64,000 bases of DNA, from the NCBI RefSeq assembly GCF_002706795.1, contig NZ_CP017705.1, positions 4,067,501 through 4,131,500 of the forward strand. Direction: 5' to 3'. How positions within the stretch are numbered: position 1 is the first letter of the stretch; the number at the start of each line of letters is the position of its first letter. Of this stretch, positions 1 to 8,085 are shown piece by piece. The notes beneath the pieces were generated by a model. It was not told where the DNA came from and made no database searches. It was given only the letters and a program-made list of their open reading frames with translations. The translations under genes and the position numbers were made by a program. This DNA comes from Brevibacillus laterosporus DSM 25 (GTDB lineage Bacteria > Bacillota > Bacilli > Brevibacillales > Brevibacillaceae).

Positions 1-693
1 AACGGGACTGTTACGTTAGCCACGAAAGCAATTGAGGGCGGAAAATCGGGCAACGTGGGAGCTGGCGAAATCAAGCTAACGCAGGGCAATATCACAGGGA
101 TAACCGGCGTTACTAACGATCTGCCTTTCGAGGGCGGCATCGATGAAGAATCGGACGGGGCCCTACTAGAACGGTACCTTGATCGCGTCCGAAAGCCCAT
201 AACGTCAGGCAACCGACATCATTACCGTAAGTGGGCGCTTGATGTCGTCGGTATCTCTGATGCGCGAGTATACGAGGTGTGGGACGGACCGGGAACGGTA
301 AAAGTCGTCTTGCTAGACGACCGGAAGCGTGCGCCTTCCCGAGAACTAATCGACAAGGTAGCGACTTACATCGAAAAGGAGCGGCCTGCATGTGCGGAAG
401 TTACGGTCGTTGGGGTAACCGAAATCCCAATCGAGGTAACCGCGAAGATAACGCTTGTGAACGGTCACGCCATCGAAGAGGCACGTGAGGAAGTGACGAA
501 AGCACTAACGGATTATCTCGGTAAGCTCGCGCTAGTTGATTCGGTGGTTCGTTACACACGGGTCGCTGGTGTGGTCGGGGGAGCGGCGTCTGTCCTTGAC
601 TATGCCGATCTAACCGTGAATGGTGCCGAAGAAAATATAACAATAGGCACCGATTCTATTGCGGTACTGGGGACGGTGACACTCAGTGAATGA
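1..693 (+). CDS. Phage baseplate J-like protein (C-terminal part, cut by window edge)
   Basis: The frame is open from base 1, so this is the 3' part (about 230 residues) of a gene that begins before the window. The visible protein has the baseplate J/gp47 pattern: a 'GGIDEESDGALLERYLDRV' block early on, then alternating beta-rich segments ending in 'TVTLSE'. Proteins of this family form the wedge of the baseplate of contractile-tailed phages. It overlaps the next gene by 8 bases, as expected in a tightly packed late operon. The GTG at 55 is only an internal codon. The family call is by eye from pattern and from the neighbours. Confidence 0.85.
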   Translation, partial: NGTVTLATKAIEGGKSGNVGAGEIKLTQGNITGITGVTNDLPFEGGIDEESDGALLERYLDRVRKPITSGNRHHYRKWALDVVGISDARVYEVWDGPGTVKVVLLDDRKRAPSRELIDKVATYIEKERPACAEVTVVGVTEIPIEVTAKITLVNGHAIEEAREEVTKALTDYLGKLALVDSVVRYTRVAGVVGGAASVLDYADLTVNGAEENITIGTDSIAVLGTVTLSE

Positions 694-1264
694 CGTAATT
701 AAACGCCGAATGCTCGATTCCTTACCGATTGTTCACTACGGAGAGTCATGTCAAATAAAGAACATAATTGAGCGGGAGTCGGAGGAATTTGCATTATTAC
801 ACGAAGGGATTCGGGACCTGATCGACCAATTCTTCGTCGATACGGCAACGTGGGGTCTGACGCGATGGGAGTCCGTTGTCGGCGTGCCCACCGATCTAAC
901 TAAACCAATCGAACAGCGGCGCTCCGTTATTAAGTCTAAGATACGCGGTACAGGGACGGTTACGTTGGCTGTGCTCGAATCCATTGCGGACGCGTTCTTC
1001 CCTGACGCCACGGCAGAAGAGGAGCCGCGCAAGTATGCGGTCATTATCGTAATCGGCGGTGATATCCCCCCGAATCTATACGATGCTTACGTTGCCCTCC
1101 GTGAAATGGCGCCGGCTCATGTCGATGTGGTACTCGCGCCTATGCCACGGGAAGTAATCGAAGTGGTCGATACTGTAACGGTAAATCTACGGCGATATCG
1201 AACGATCGGCGAACTACGTGTCGGAGATACGATCGGTAAGGAGCAACGGGAGGTGACGATATAG
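686..1264 (+). CDS. YmfQ-like (DUF2313) phage baseplate/tail protein
   Basis: A 192-residue protein with a GTG start at 686, preceded by a GGGGACGGTGA ribosome-binding region and overlapping the baseplate J stop. It opens with 'LDSLPIVHYGES', then has a helical segment and a mixed C-terminal half, as in the YmfQ/XkdT-associated family that follows baseplate J in Mu-like and PBSX-like phages. The order (J, YmfQ, tail protein, XkdX, XhlA, lysin, holin) supports the call. The role is presumably in the baseplate hub or in tail-fibre attachment. Confidence 0.75.
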   Translation: MNDVIKRRMLDSLPIVHYGESCQIKNIIERESEEFALLHEGIRDLIDQFFVDTATWGLTRWESVVGVPTDLTKPIEQRRSVIKSKIRGTGTVTLAVLESIADAFFPDATAEEEPRKYAVIIVIGGDIPPNLYDAYVALREMAPAHVDVVLAPMPREVIEVVDTVTVNLRRYRTIGELRVGDTIGKEQREVTI

Positions 1265-1546
1265 ATGGACGGAAGATATCTCGAACGGATCGCGGAGGAT
1301 ATCGCGGCCCGTGCGACTACAATCGTGTTGAATAACCAAACGGTGCCTATTCGGAGTATCAACCGGAATGGAGCGACGGTGACCATACGGACAGAATCAG
1401 TCAAAGGGATTGCGCGAGTTTCTTCATTAAGACTGTACGATGAAGCGGGTGGACTGATTGCGGAGAGGCAGGCGGATGTTCCGGTCAGCGAGGGGCAACG
1501 TTTGGAATTTCGGTTCAGTTTTGCTATTCGAGAGGGGGCGCGTTGA
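1265..1546 (+). CDS. Hypothetical phage tail-region protein
   Basis: A 93-residue protein starting with ATG one base after the preceding stop codon, with GGGAGG about 12 bases upstream. It is predicted beta-rich ('TVPIRSINRNGATVTIR', 'LEFRFSFAIREG'). I do not recognise a family. It lies between YmfQ-like and tail-fibre genes and so is probably a structural accessory protein of the baseplate or fibre. It overlaps the next gene at the TGATG junction. Confidence 0.7.
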   Translation: MDGRYLERIAEDIAARATTIVLNNQTVPIRSINRNGATVTIRTESVKGIARVSSLRLYDEAGGLIAERQADVPVSEGQRLEFRFSFAIREGAR

Positions 1547-1821
1547 TGTCGTTTAACGCACGGCTAGACTGGGAGTTCGAGGATGATATCACGGAGGGCG
1601 ACGTCAACCGATGGGAAAAAGGAATAGACGATGCGCACAAGCTACTGGAACAGCACACGGTGGCTATTTCGGCTTTGCAGATTGATGTGAAGACGATAAA
1701 AGATGCGGTGTTTAACAACTTCACGGACAACGTGTTTTTTGAAAACTTCGCTACCTTAGACGATATCACACTAACAGAAGGCTGGTATGACGAGGCTAAT
1801 AAAAGGCTGGTGGTTTTGTAG
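1546..1821 (+). CDS. Short tail protein, in frame with the large tail protein that follows
   Basis: A 91-residue acidic protein. ATG at 1546 is preferred over the in-frame TTG at 1543 because GAGGGGG lies upstream at good distance. The N-terminal half is helical and coiled-coil-like ('RWEKGIDDAHKLLEQHT'). It ends 'DEANKRLVVL' at a TAG (1819-1821) followed immediately by the ATG of the 740-residue protein in the same reading frame. It could therefore be a genuine small protein or the N-terminal attachment part of a longer fibre interrupted by one nonsense codon. See the finding on this junction. Confidence 0.65.
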   Translation: MSFNARLDWEFEDDITEGDVNRWEKGIDDAHKLLEQHTVAISALQIDVKTIKDAVFNNFTDNVFFENFATLDDITLTEGWYDEANKRLVVL

Positions 1822-4044
1822 ATGAAAAACGAACAGCAATCTCTTACTGAAAATCGTGTTCCACTATACGTTAACGTTAATGGATATTCTAACGCGATAG
1901 GTTCAATCGGGCTGATTTTCAATATAGACAAGGCGATTAAACTAACTGGAATAGGTGTAGTCAGGACTGACAGTACTTACACTAAGGTTAGAATATGGAG
2001 GGTATCTAGCAAAGAAATTATCAATACATCTGAAGTAGGATCAGATAATTTTGCAAGGTTCTCTAATATCCTACCCCCCGGCGATTACATGGTTAGCTTC
2101 TGGGCACCTGATTCAGAAAGATTAGGTTTTAGGGCTCAGGTTTCGGACTTGAAAGTAGATTCTACTGTAGACGGTGTTAGGTTCAAGGTTAAGGCGGGTT
2201 ATCAGACAGAAGAGTTTACTAGAAATAAGGGAGCATATCCCGATCAGGATTCCGTGATTCCTGGCATTCAGTTATATTTTATTGCTAATGCTAGTCCAAG
2301 TGTCACGCTAACAGCAAATAACCAACCCTTAACCGAAAACCAAAGAATCGGCATCGGCACTAACGACTTTACCGTTAACATCACCGCAAATGACACCGAT
2401 CCTGATGACACTCTACAATTCCGAGTCAAATTAAACAACGTGGTTAAAACGGATTGGACAGCGATAGCTAAGAACCAGCCCGTCAGCTATACGTTTAAAA
2501 ACGCTGATATTACGGCAGGGGTAAATCCGTTTACAGTATCTGTTCGAGATGATAAAGGGAACCAGACGGATTTTAACGGTTATCTAGATAAGTCTTGGTT
2601 AGTAGAGGATATTACCAGCAGTGTAGAGATACGCAGAGCAGAAGTTTATGAACTAGGTGTGTCGCGTGGGAGCATTTTCGGCTCAACTAAATCAGAAATA
2701 AGAAGGCGTTCTGACGGATCGATTTATTTGTTGTTGTCTTTTACTCATCGATTAAGTCCGAAGGAACCAAACGGAAATGACTTTCCTCTTTATTTTAAAA
2801 GAATTACTCCATATCCTGAAACGTACCATCCCGAAGCAAGTGAAATTGTAACTACTGGGGGAAATATTACAAAAATAGAACACACGATAGCTGGAAACAC
2901 TATAATTTTTTCTGCTGACATTCCTCCAACTCTTATAGGAAAAACTATTACTAATTTACAATATTATTCGAAGTATATGGACCCAGCACAAGAATTTTTC
3001 TTTCGGGCCGACTATGGTGGTAGATCGGCAGCAAGCTTTACTTGCTTTGCATTAAAGAATAATATAGTGATTAAATCATCATGGTTTAACACTGCACCAA
3101 CCTTAAATGTTGCTGCACCACCCAACAACCAAACCCTAACCGAAAACGCTACACTAACCATCCAGGGCACCGCATCCGACACCGACAAAGACAACGTAGT
3201 CACAATAAAATACCGCATCAACAACGGCACCACAAGGGCGTTGCAATCCGGAGTATCCAACGGTAGCACGCCTATTTCTTTTGCCAAAACGCTAACCTTC
3301 CGAACCAAACGCCTTTATGACGGCACCACCGATCTCACAGGCTCTGACCTAGCCGAAAACACCGATCATACGCTAACCATCTGGGCAGAAGATGATCAAG
3401 GTGGTATATCAACCGAAGTGACGCGCAAGTTCCGAGTCGTCCACAACCGTCCACCCGTTATCAGCGGACAAAATGTAGACCTCGGCGTATTAAGCGCTAT
3501 CCCTTCCGAGAATTACACAGTCACAGAGCCAGAGGGTGACGCGTTTACCATCACGGAGAAAATCAACGGCAAAGTTATCCGCACATTCGCTGGGACTGAC
3601 AGCAAGGAAAATACCGTGACCATCCCACAAGTCACATGGCTAAGTCTCTCCTTAAACGACAGTCACACTATCACTATAGAAGCAAAAGACAGCAAAGGTA
3701 TGACATCTACCAGAACATTCACTTTTCGTAGAACGGCAGAGCGACTATCGTTTCATTTGAAAAAACCATTCTCAACAGACATTGCTGCTAAACGTATTTT
3801 GGTAACTATCGATGCAACCGTTCCATCGGGAGCTGATTACAGGGTTGAAGTCTCAAATAACGCTTTCGATGAGTTACCAACATGGGAAGACGCAACGAAT
3901 TTCGTCAAATTCAACCGAGGCTTCATCTTCACCAACAAGGAAAAAACAGCGGAAAAATGGGGCGTTAGCTTACGTTTTTCTTTCACCAAAGGAACGGCAA
4001 CTGAGCCTGTTATCGTAAGAGGATTCGGAGGTGCATTCGATTGA
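1822..4044 (+). CDS. Large modular phage tail/fibre protein with repeated Ig-like domains
   Basis: A 740-residue protein without catalytic motifs. It appears built of beta-sandwich modules: 'Q-x-LTEN' occurs three times, at residues 5-11, 168-173 and 437-442, the last two opening a segment followed by an Asp-rich 'NDTDPDD' or 'SDTDKDN' loop typical of cadherin/Ig-like repeats. Further modules start near 'PPVISGQ'. The segments at about 1822-2290 and 2620-3090 are visibly more AT-rich than the rest, suggesting exchanged specificity domains. Its place before the XkdX-like gene and lysis module fits a tail-tip or fibre protein that contacts the host surface. Exact function and trimerisation are unknown. 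Confidence 0.7.
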   Translation: MKNEQQSLTENRVPLYVNVNGYSNAIGSIGLIFNIDKAIKLTGIGVVRTDSTYTKVRIWRVSSKEIINTSEVGSDNFARFSNILPPGDYMVSFWAPDSERLGFRAQVSDLKVDSTVDGVRFKVKAGYQTEEFTRNKGAYPDQDSVIPGIQLYFIANASPSVTLTANNQPLTENQRIGIGTNDFTVNITANDTDPDDTLQFRVKLNNVVKTDWTAIAKNQPVSYTFKNADITAGVNPFTVSVRDDKGNQTDFNGYLDKSWLVEDITSSVEIRRAEVYELGVSRGSIFGSTKSEIRRRSDGSIYLLLSFTHRLSPKEPNGNDFPLYFKRITPYPETYHPEASEIVTTGGNITKIEHTIAGNTIIFSADIPPTLIGKTITNLQYYSKYMDPAQEFFFRADYGGRSAASFTCFALKNNIVIKSSWFNTAPTLNVAAPPNNQTLTENATLTIQGTASDTDKDNVVTIKYRINNGTTRALQSGVSNGSTPISFAKTLTFRTKRLYDGTTDLTGSDLAENTDHTLTIWAEDDQGGISTEVTRKFRVVHNRPPVISGQNVDLGVLSAIPSENYTVTEPEGDAFTITEKINGKVIRTFAGTDSKENTVTIPQVTWLSLSLNDSHTITIEAKDSKGMTSTRTFTFRRTAERLSFHLKKPFSTDIAAKRILVTIDATVPSGADYRVEVSNNAFDELPTWEDATNFVKFNRGFIFTNKEKTAEKWGVSLRFSFTKGTATEPVIVRGFGGAFD

Positions 4045-4241
4045 TTCTCACAAAACCTAAACCGTTATCTATTATCGAACAGGAACGTAAAGACGCCGAC
4101 ATGCCTATCGTAACTCTCGGTCAAGAGATCGCCAAAACAAAGATCGAACTATCACAGAAGGACGCGTTAATTCAGTCGTTGGGCGAAGAATTAGCCGTTT
4201 TGAGACTCGACATCATCCAGTTAAAAGGGGGCGGCCAATAA
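4041..4241 (+). CDS. Small coiled-coil phage protein
   Basis: A 66-residue protein with a TTG start overlapping the previous stop (TTGA), with a strong GGAGGT six bases before. The second half is a predicted coiled coil ('AKTKIELSQKDALIQSLGEE'). It ends at TAATG, sharing its last base with the next start, so translation of the two is probably coupled. Such short coiled-coil proteins are common between fibre and XkdX genes. No function is assigned. Confidence 0.65.
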   Translation: MILTKPKPLSIIEQERKDADMPIVTLGQEIAKTKIELSQKDALIQSLGEELAVLRLDIIQLKGGGQ

Positions 4242-4378
4242 TGCGTTTTTGGTCATTAGCTTATAGATACAATTGGATCACGGCCGAGAAGCTACGACTT
4301 GCTGTACAGACGGAGGCCAATCCGTTCGGAGAGATCACACCGGCTGAGTACGAAGAAATCACCGGCATTAAATTCTAG
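4241..4378 (+). CDS. XkdX-family phage protein
   Basis: A 45-residue protein starting 'MRFWSLAYRYNWITAEKL' and ending 'ITPAEYEEITGIKF'. This Trp/Tyr-rich start and 'ITPEEYKEITG'-like tail are characteristic of the short XkdX family of PBSX-like prophages, found just before the lysis genes. The ATG overlaps the upstream TAA. The role of XkdX in the virion is not established. Confidence 0.75.
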   Translation: MRFWSLAYRYNWITAEKLRLAVQTEANPFGEITPAEYEEITGIKF

Positions 4379-4387
4379 GGGGCACGC

Positions 4388-4651
4388 ATGGGAGAACACG
4401 ATACCGTATCTATTTTACAAGACGTCCGCGAGCGCATGGTCCGCGTAGAAGAAAAGGTCGACCACTTATCGCGGGACCGTGAAAAGCTCGATCAAGTCAA
4501 CGATAAAGCACGAGACGCACTGGCCTTAGCGCAGGAAAATGCTCGTGACATTGCGGAAATCAAAGCGGACTCACGCCGAAGTTGGGGCGTAATAATCGGG
4601 ATGGGAACGAGTTTTATCGGTTCCATCCTTATTTATTTTCTTACGAAATGA
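4388..4651 (+). CDS. xhlA: XhlA-family lysis-associated membrane protein
   Basis: An 87-residue protein: a coiled-coil N-terminal part ('VSILQDVRERMVRVEEKVD') followed by one C-terminal membrane helix ('WGVIIGMGTSFIGSILIYFL'). This is the architecture of XhlA of PBSX, which acts with the holin XhlB and the lysin to permeabilise the membrane at the end of the lytic cycle. GGGGC precedes the ATG. The gene opens the lysis module ahead of lysin and holin. Confidence 0.8.
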   Translation: MGEHDTVSILQDVRERMVRVEEKVDHLSRDREKLDQVNDKARDALALAQENARDIAEIKADSRRSWGVIIGMGTSFIGSILIYFLTK

Positions 4652-4661
4652 GGTCGATCAC

Positions 4662-5420
4662 ATGACGAAGCAAGAACGGCTAATCTCGTTGATATCACCG
4701 CATGTAGTCGGGCGCTATCCATGTCCGTCCGGCGTTATCGCGCAACTCATACTAGAGGTCGGATGGGACTTACGGACACCGCGCGATATGGTGACGGGGC
4801 GCGAGTCGTATAATCTCGGCAATATCAAAGGAACGGGGCCGGCCGGTAGCGTTACGATCTTGACCACGGAGTATTATTCGGCGGCTGACGTAGCGAAGGC
4901 ACGGGCAAGCGGCGACCTCGTAAAGATACTTGATACTTCCGGTGCCAAGACGAGGGTACAGGTAAAGGCGCGGTTCCGAGCGTACAACAATTACGGCGAG
5001 GCCATCGATGACCACTTCGCATTGCTAAAGAAACCGCGCTACGTAAATGCGGGCGTATGGCAAGCGAAGACGCCCCGGGAGTTTGCGGAAGCAGTCAAAC
5101 GGGGCGGGTACGCGACCGATCCGAATTACGTTACGTTAATTATGTCGATTGTAAACGGAAATAAGTTAACCCGTTTTGATAAGCCGGTGGTCCCGGTACC
5201 TATAAAGAAAATCGAGGAGGCGGTTAGTTTGGCGTTAAAAGAATGGCAACTAGAACTAGCGGATAAGTCGATAGATAATCTCGCGGCACAGTCGATGCTG
5301 TCGGATGCGGCCGAATGGAAGGAGAGACTACGGAAGGACCCGCAGAAGGTAATCGAGGACATGCCGTGGTTGGTTTTCGTGCTAGCGGATCGGGTGGCGT
5401 CGAGAAAGGCAGGTGCATAA
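4662..5420 (+). CDS. Phage endolysin, glucosaminidase (FlgJ/LytG-type) domain
   Basis: A 252-residue protein. Residues about 1-165 match the glucosaminidase fold: 'SGVIAQLILEVGWD' carries the likely catalytic Glu, followed by 'SYNLGNIKG' and 'FRAYNNYGEAIDDH', both hallmarks of the family, and 'KRGGYATDPNY'. These enzymes cleave N-acetylglucosaminyl bonds in peptidoglycan. The C-terminal 80 residues are helical and charged with no recognisable wall-binding repeat. It lies between xhlA and the holin, so it is the lysis enzyme of the prophage. There is no signal peptide, as expected for holin-dependent release. Confidence 0.85.
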   Translation: MTKQERLISLISPHVVGRYPCPSGVIAQLILEVGWDLRTPRDMVTGRESYNLGNIKGTGPAGSVTILTTEYYSAADVAKARASGDLVKILDTSGAKTRVQVKARFRAYNNYGEAIDDHFALLKKPRYVNAGVWQAKTPREFAEAVKRGGYATDPNYVTLIMSIVNGNKLTRFDKPVVPVPIKKIEEAVSLALKEWQLELADKSIDNLAAQSMLSDAAEWKERLRKDPQKVIEDMPWLVFVLADRVASRKAGA

Positions 5421-5421
5421 C

Positions 5422-5667
5422 GTGGAACTTACGTATGATATCGCGACGCTGGCCGCAATCGTGGCGGCCTTGACGGGAATCGCGAAAGGATTCGGGGTGC
5501 CGACGAAGTACGCTCCGTTGGTAGCGATTGCTCTTTCGGGAGTGTTCGTGTTCTTGCCGGATGGCGCGTTGAAGGCGAATCTATTGACTACGGTCGTGGT
5601 CGGATTGACGGCCGCGGGTGCTTATAGTTACGTTAAGCCCGATAGTAGCGAGAGGAAAATGAAATAG
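5422..5667 (+). CDS. Putative phage holin
   Basis: An 81-residue hydrophobic protein with two or three membrane segments ('IATLAAIVAALTGIAKGF', 'YAPLVAIALSGVFVFLP', 'LLTTVVVGLTAAGAYSYV') and a charged tail 'KPDSSERKMK'. I chose GTG at 5422 because AAGGCAGG lies about 8 bases upstream. GTG at 5413 is also possible and would overlap the lysin. Size, topology and position directly after the lysin fit a class I or II holin. A terminator follows. Confidence 0.7.
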   Translation: MELTYDIATLAAIVAALTGIAKGFGVPTKYAPLVAIALSGVFVFLPDGALKANLLTTVVVGLTAAGAYSYVKPDSSERKMK

Positions 5668-5675
5668 GGATACGA

Positions 5676-5718
5676 GCCCACTTATCGGTCTAACGGCTGG
5701 TAGGTGGGCGATTTTTTT
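5676..5718 (+). terminator. Terminator at the end of the phage late operon
   Basis: The arms GCCCAC (5676 onward) and GTGGGC (to 5709), with extended partly wobble pairing inside, are followed by seven T residues (5712-5718). It separates the lysis genes from the next promoter. Confidence 0.75.
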
Positions 5719-5719
5719 G

Positions 5720-5764
5720 TTGCATGTTCCCGTTCTGTTCGCATATAATAAGAACAAACGTTCT
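5720..5764 (+). promoter_or_regulatory. Sigma-A promoter overlapped by a LexA (SOS) box
   Basis: TTGCAT (5720-5725) and TATAAT (5744-5749) are 18 bases apart. Directly downstream lies AGAACAAACGTTCT (5751-5764), a perfect GAAC-N4-GTTC LexA site of the Gram-positive type, where it would cover the transcription start. The following two genes are therefore predicted to be DNA-damage inducible. Confidence 0.75.
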
Positions 5765-5789
5765 ATTTAAACAGAAGGCGGCGGTCACT

Positions 5790-6104
5790 ATGCTGGATTT
5801 GTTTGTCGAGAAGATAAAACCTATCTCTCGAATTCAACTAGAGGATGTGCAGTATGTCATCAACGATTCTACAATCAACAACAGGCCACTATTGGTTATC
5901 TGGTCGGACCAAGCCGGAACCCACGCATCTTGGGGCTGGATCGCGGCTAAGGATAACGAACAAATCAAGCTACTGACGGATTGGGACTTGCATATAATCC
6001 GCGTCGATCAAATCGTTGACATCGTTGTATCACCTAACTTAGACTTGATAGATTGGCTGTGGACGGAGGATGAGTTTTACTATGCAAAAACGAACAAAGA
6101 TTAA
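5790..6104 (+). CDS. Hypothetical SOS-controlled prophage protein preceding a YolD-like protein
   Basis: A 104-residue acidic, Trp-rich protein ('VIWSDQAGTHASWGWIA', 'WDLHIIRVDQIVDIV'). ATG 5790 was chosen because AGAAGGCGGCGG lies just upstream; the longer frame from 5724 would begin before the promoter's own -10. It is the first gene behind the LexA-box promoter and overlaps the YolD-like gene by 23 bases. The beta-rich C-terminal half with 'IIRVDQIVDIV' loosely resembles the second half of YolD proteins, so it may be a diverged paralogue. No function is assigned. Confidence 0.65.
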   Translation: MLDLFVEKIKPISRIQLEDVQYVINDSTINNRPLLVIWSDQAGTHASWGWIAAKDNEQIKLLTDWDLHIIRVDQIVDIVVSPNLDLIDWLWTEDEFYYAKTNKD

Positions 6105-6432
6105 CGACCTATTCGGTTCCATGCGCATGGTACTGCCGGAGCAACGCGAAATGTACCTGAAATACAGAAGAGAATTATCGCTATTGCCGAAGCCTGATCT
6201 CGATCATGACGAAATCATGGCGATTAATTATAGATTGACGGAAAGTAAACGTTATACCATTGAGATGACCGTCAAGTATTGGCGCGAGGTATCCGAGAAC
6301 GGAGGCGAGTTCCTGACGGTGAGGGGCGTAGCTAAGTCGTTTGATACGATTACGAAGCAAGTTAGAATCGAGGAAGAAAACGGTGAATGGACGTGGGTGG
6401 ATTTCGGGAATATCGCGTCCGTTACCGATTAG
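6082..6432 (+). CDS. YolD-like family protein
   Basis: A 116-residue protein with the YolD-like pattern: an N-terminal 'KINDLFGSMRMVLPEQRE' and a C-terminal beta segment 'VRGVAKSFDTITKQVRIE...WVDFGNIASV' that corresponds to the family's 'G.I..ID...I.I.....I.F..I..I' motif. YolD-like genes usually sit next to UvrX/UmuC-type Y-family polymerases in prophages and plasmids and are part of SOS responses. No polymerase lies here. ATG 6082 follows GGAGG at 12 bases; ATG 6070 abuts the GGAGG and is unlikely. Confidence 0.75.
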   Translation: MQKRTKINDLFGSMRMVLPEQREMYLKYRRELSLLPKPDLDHDEIMAINYRLTESKRYTIEMTVKYWREVSENGGEFLTVRGVAKSFDTITKQVRIEEENGEWTWVDFGNIASVTD

Positions 6433-6440
6433 AATAGAAG

Positions 6441-6466
6441 AGACCCGAGGTTTCCCGGGTCTTTTT
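6441..6466 (+). terminator. Terminator after the YolD-like gene
   Basis: AGACCCG (6441-6447) pairs with CGGGTCT (6456-6462), followed by a T-rich run. It is followed by the stop of the oppositely oriented integrase gene, so it mainly serves the plus-strand pair. Confidence 0.75.
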
Positions 6467-6472
6467 CTTCAT

Positions 6473-7495
6473 TTATTTAAACAACACATTTCCGCGTTTT
6501 TTCTGGGTACCTTTGCCCATTAATGATGTTACCGGACTGGCGATCTCATGGTATTCAGATAAATCTTTATTAGCGTAACGCACATATTGTTCCGTCATAG
6601 TGATAGACGTGTGACCTAAAATCCGCATGAGCGCAATTGGTTCACCGCGTTGTCGTAAGAACTTTACAGCAAAGTAATGCCGGAAAGTATGGGGGGATAC
6701 ACGAACCCCAGTTATTCCTGCTTTCTTTGCGTATTTTTTTAGCATCTTTGAGAAAGTGTCGCCAAAGTACCTTTCTCCAAACTGAGTAAGCCATAAGTAG
6801 TCATTTGAGTCTACGTTCATAAAATTAATCAGGCGCTCAATTTCCTTTGCGGTTATAGTAGAAATGGGGAGAGTTCTAGCTGTACGCGTTTTGGAGATTT
6901 CAGCGCGAATAGAAATTTGTCTTAACTTGAGATCGATATCAGATATCTTTAAGTTAGTTAATTCTCCGACGCGGCATCCAGTATCACACAAAACCAGCAT
7001 CATTACATAATCTCTTAGGCCCGTATACACCCGTTTATTAGGAGCCTCAAGCAATTTTAGTACCTCATCATCACTAAAGATTTCAAAAGTCTCTTTGTCT
7101 TGCGTTTGATAGCTAATATTATCCATAGGTGAGGACGAGATTATCCGTTCATTTACCAAGTGGTTAAAGAACACCCGAAGATTGCGGATGTTGTTATTGA
7201 CAGTTCGGGCTGTCAATCCTTTTGGTCCGGTTGGATTCGTAGGGTGATCGTCCCACTTTGCCTTCTCATACGTTAAATACGAGATGTATTCGCGCATAAT
7301 GTCGGGAGTAAAAGTACTGTGCCCCCGTTCTGTCGCCCACTTCTTAAACTGCGCTAAACATTGTGAGTAAATTTCGATCGTTTTAGGCGATCTACGTTCC
7401 GTCTTTTTAATCGCGAGGTAGTCACGAACCTGTTTGTCGAGATCGATCTCTCTAGCGGGTTCTGTACGTGAGATAAAGTTGAATTTAGCGGCCAT
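6473..7495 (-). CDS. Prophage site-specific tyrosine recombinase (integrase)
   Basis: A 340-residue phage-type integrase: an N-terminal SAM-like DNA-binding domain (about 25-115, 'RDYLAIKKTERRSPKTIEIY') and a C-terminal catalytic domain. Catalytic residues visible are Arg in 'DTGCRVGEL', His-x-x-Arg in 'HTFRHYFA', His in 'ILGHTSI' and the Tyr nucleophile in 'TEQYVRY'. ATG 7495 follows GGAAAGG at about 12 bases; a TTG at 7516 extends the frame but lies over that site. It is on the strand opposite to the lysis genes at the prophage end, so attP/attR should lie just beyond 7.5 kb. The conserved host recombinase XerD is a separate gene near 54.6 kb. Confidence 0.9.
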   Translation of the reverse strand: MAAKFNFISRTEPAREIDLDKQVRDYLAIKKTERRSPKTIEIYSQCLAQFKKWATERGHSTFTPDIMREYISYLTYEKAKWDDHPTNPTGPKGLTARTVNNNIRNLRVFFNHLVNERIISSSPMDNISYQTQDKETFEIFSDDEVLKLLEAPNKRVYTGLRDYVMMLVLCDTGCRVGELTNLKISDIDLKLRQISIRAEISKTRTARTLPISTITAKEIERLINFMNVDSNDYLWLTQFGERYFGDTFSKMLKKYAKKAGITGVRVSPHTFRHYFAVKFLRQRGEPIALMRILGHTSITMTEQYVRYANKDLSEYHEIASPVTSLMGKGTQKKRGNVLFK

Positions 7496-8085
7496 AATAG
7501 AATCAAACCTTTCCAATAAATAAATTCGACACGTTCCGATAAGCTAACGTATAGTTTATTGGAATAGCAAACTCACGTACCTGTTCACGCCTAATTTAAC
7601 GGGCTTTTTAGACAAAGGCAAAACCTACGAATAGTGAGTTTATTGCGATGGTTGCAGACAAGCTGCGGATTGAGCATAAGGTGTCTTGATGTCAAAAAAT
7701 TGAGTAAGTCAATTTCAAAAATGCACTTGAGCTGATAAATTTCGAAATGCTAAATAAACTAATACCACATGTTTATTGGTCTTCCTAGAAGCCGATAAAC
7801 ATGTGGTATTTTTAAATGACGGACATTGCATATCACATTGACAAAGGTCGGTATGAAGTGGAATCCCTTTTATCGTAGGAGTAATGAATATGAGAAGGTT
7901 GAGGCAACCAGTTAGGTTAGGATGCTTTTCGACTTTTAATGATACGAAAATATAGTTCTGTAGGCTTATGTAAGATAAGAAAGGCCAACTTAAAAAAGTG
8001 AGTATATGGTATAATCTTACTATCAGGTAAGGGATATTTTTACATACGCCCTAAAAACTAACTATATTTCCAAGGAGATTTGCAT
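7496..8085. other. Gap holding the likely prophage/host junction
   Basis: About 590 bases without a supported gene between the integrase start and the NERD gene. It is AT-rich and contains one long hairpin (7761-7810). The attachment site should be in or near this gap, but its core cannot be defined without the left end of the prophage. I see no tRNA 3' end here. Confidence 0.5.
7761..7815. terminator. Long 19-bp hairpin with U-tract
   Basis: The arm 7761-7779 pairs with 7792-7810 over 19 bp with one G-T wobble; the loop is 12 bases and T residues follow on the plus strand, with A residues before the stem. It can act as a strong terminator. No plus-strand gene ends close to it, so it may mark the end of an interrupted host transcription unit. 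Confidence 0.65.

Noticed and set aside
7496-8085. tRNA-type attachment site for the prophage
   Set aside because: No tRNA 3' end or TPsiC-like sequence is visible; the core cannot be defined without the other prophage end.
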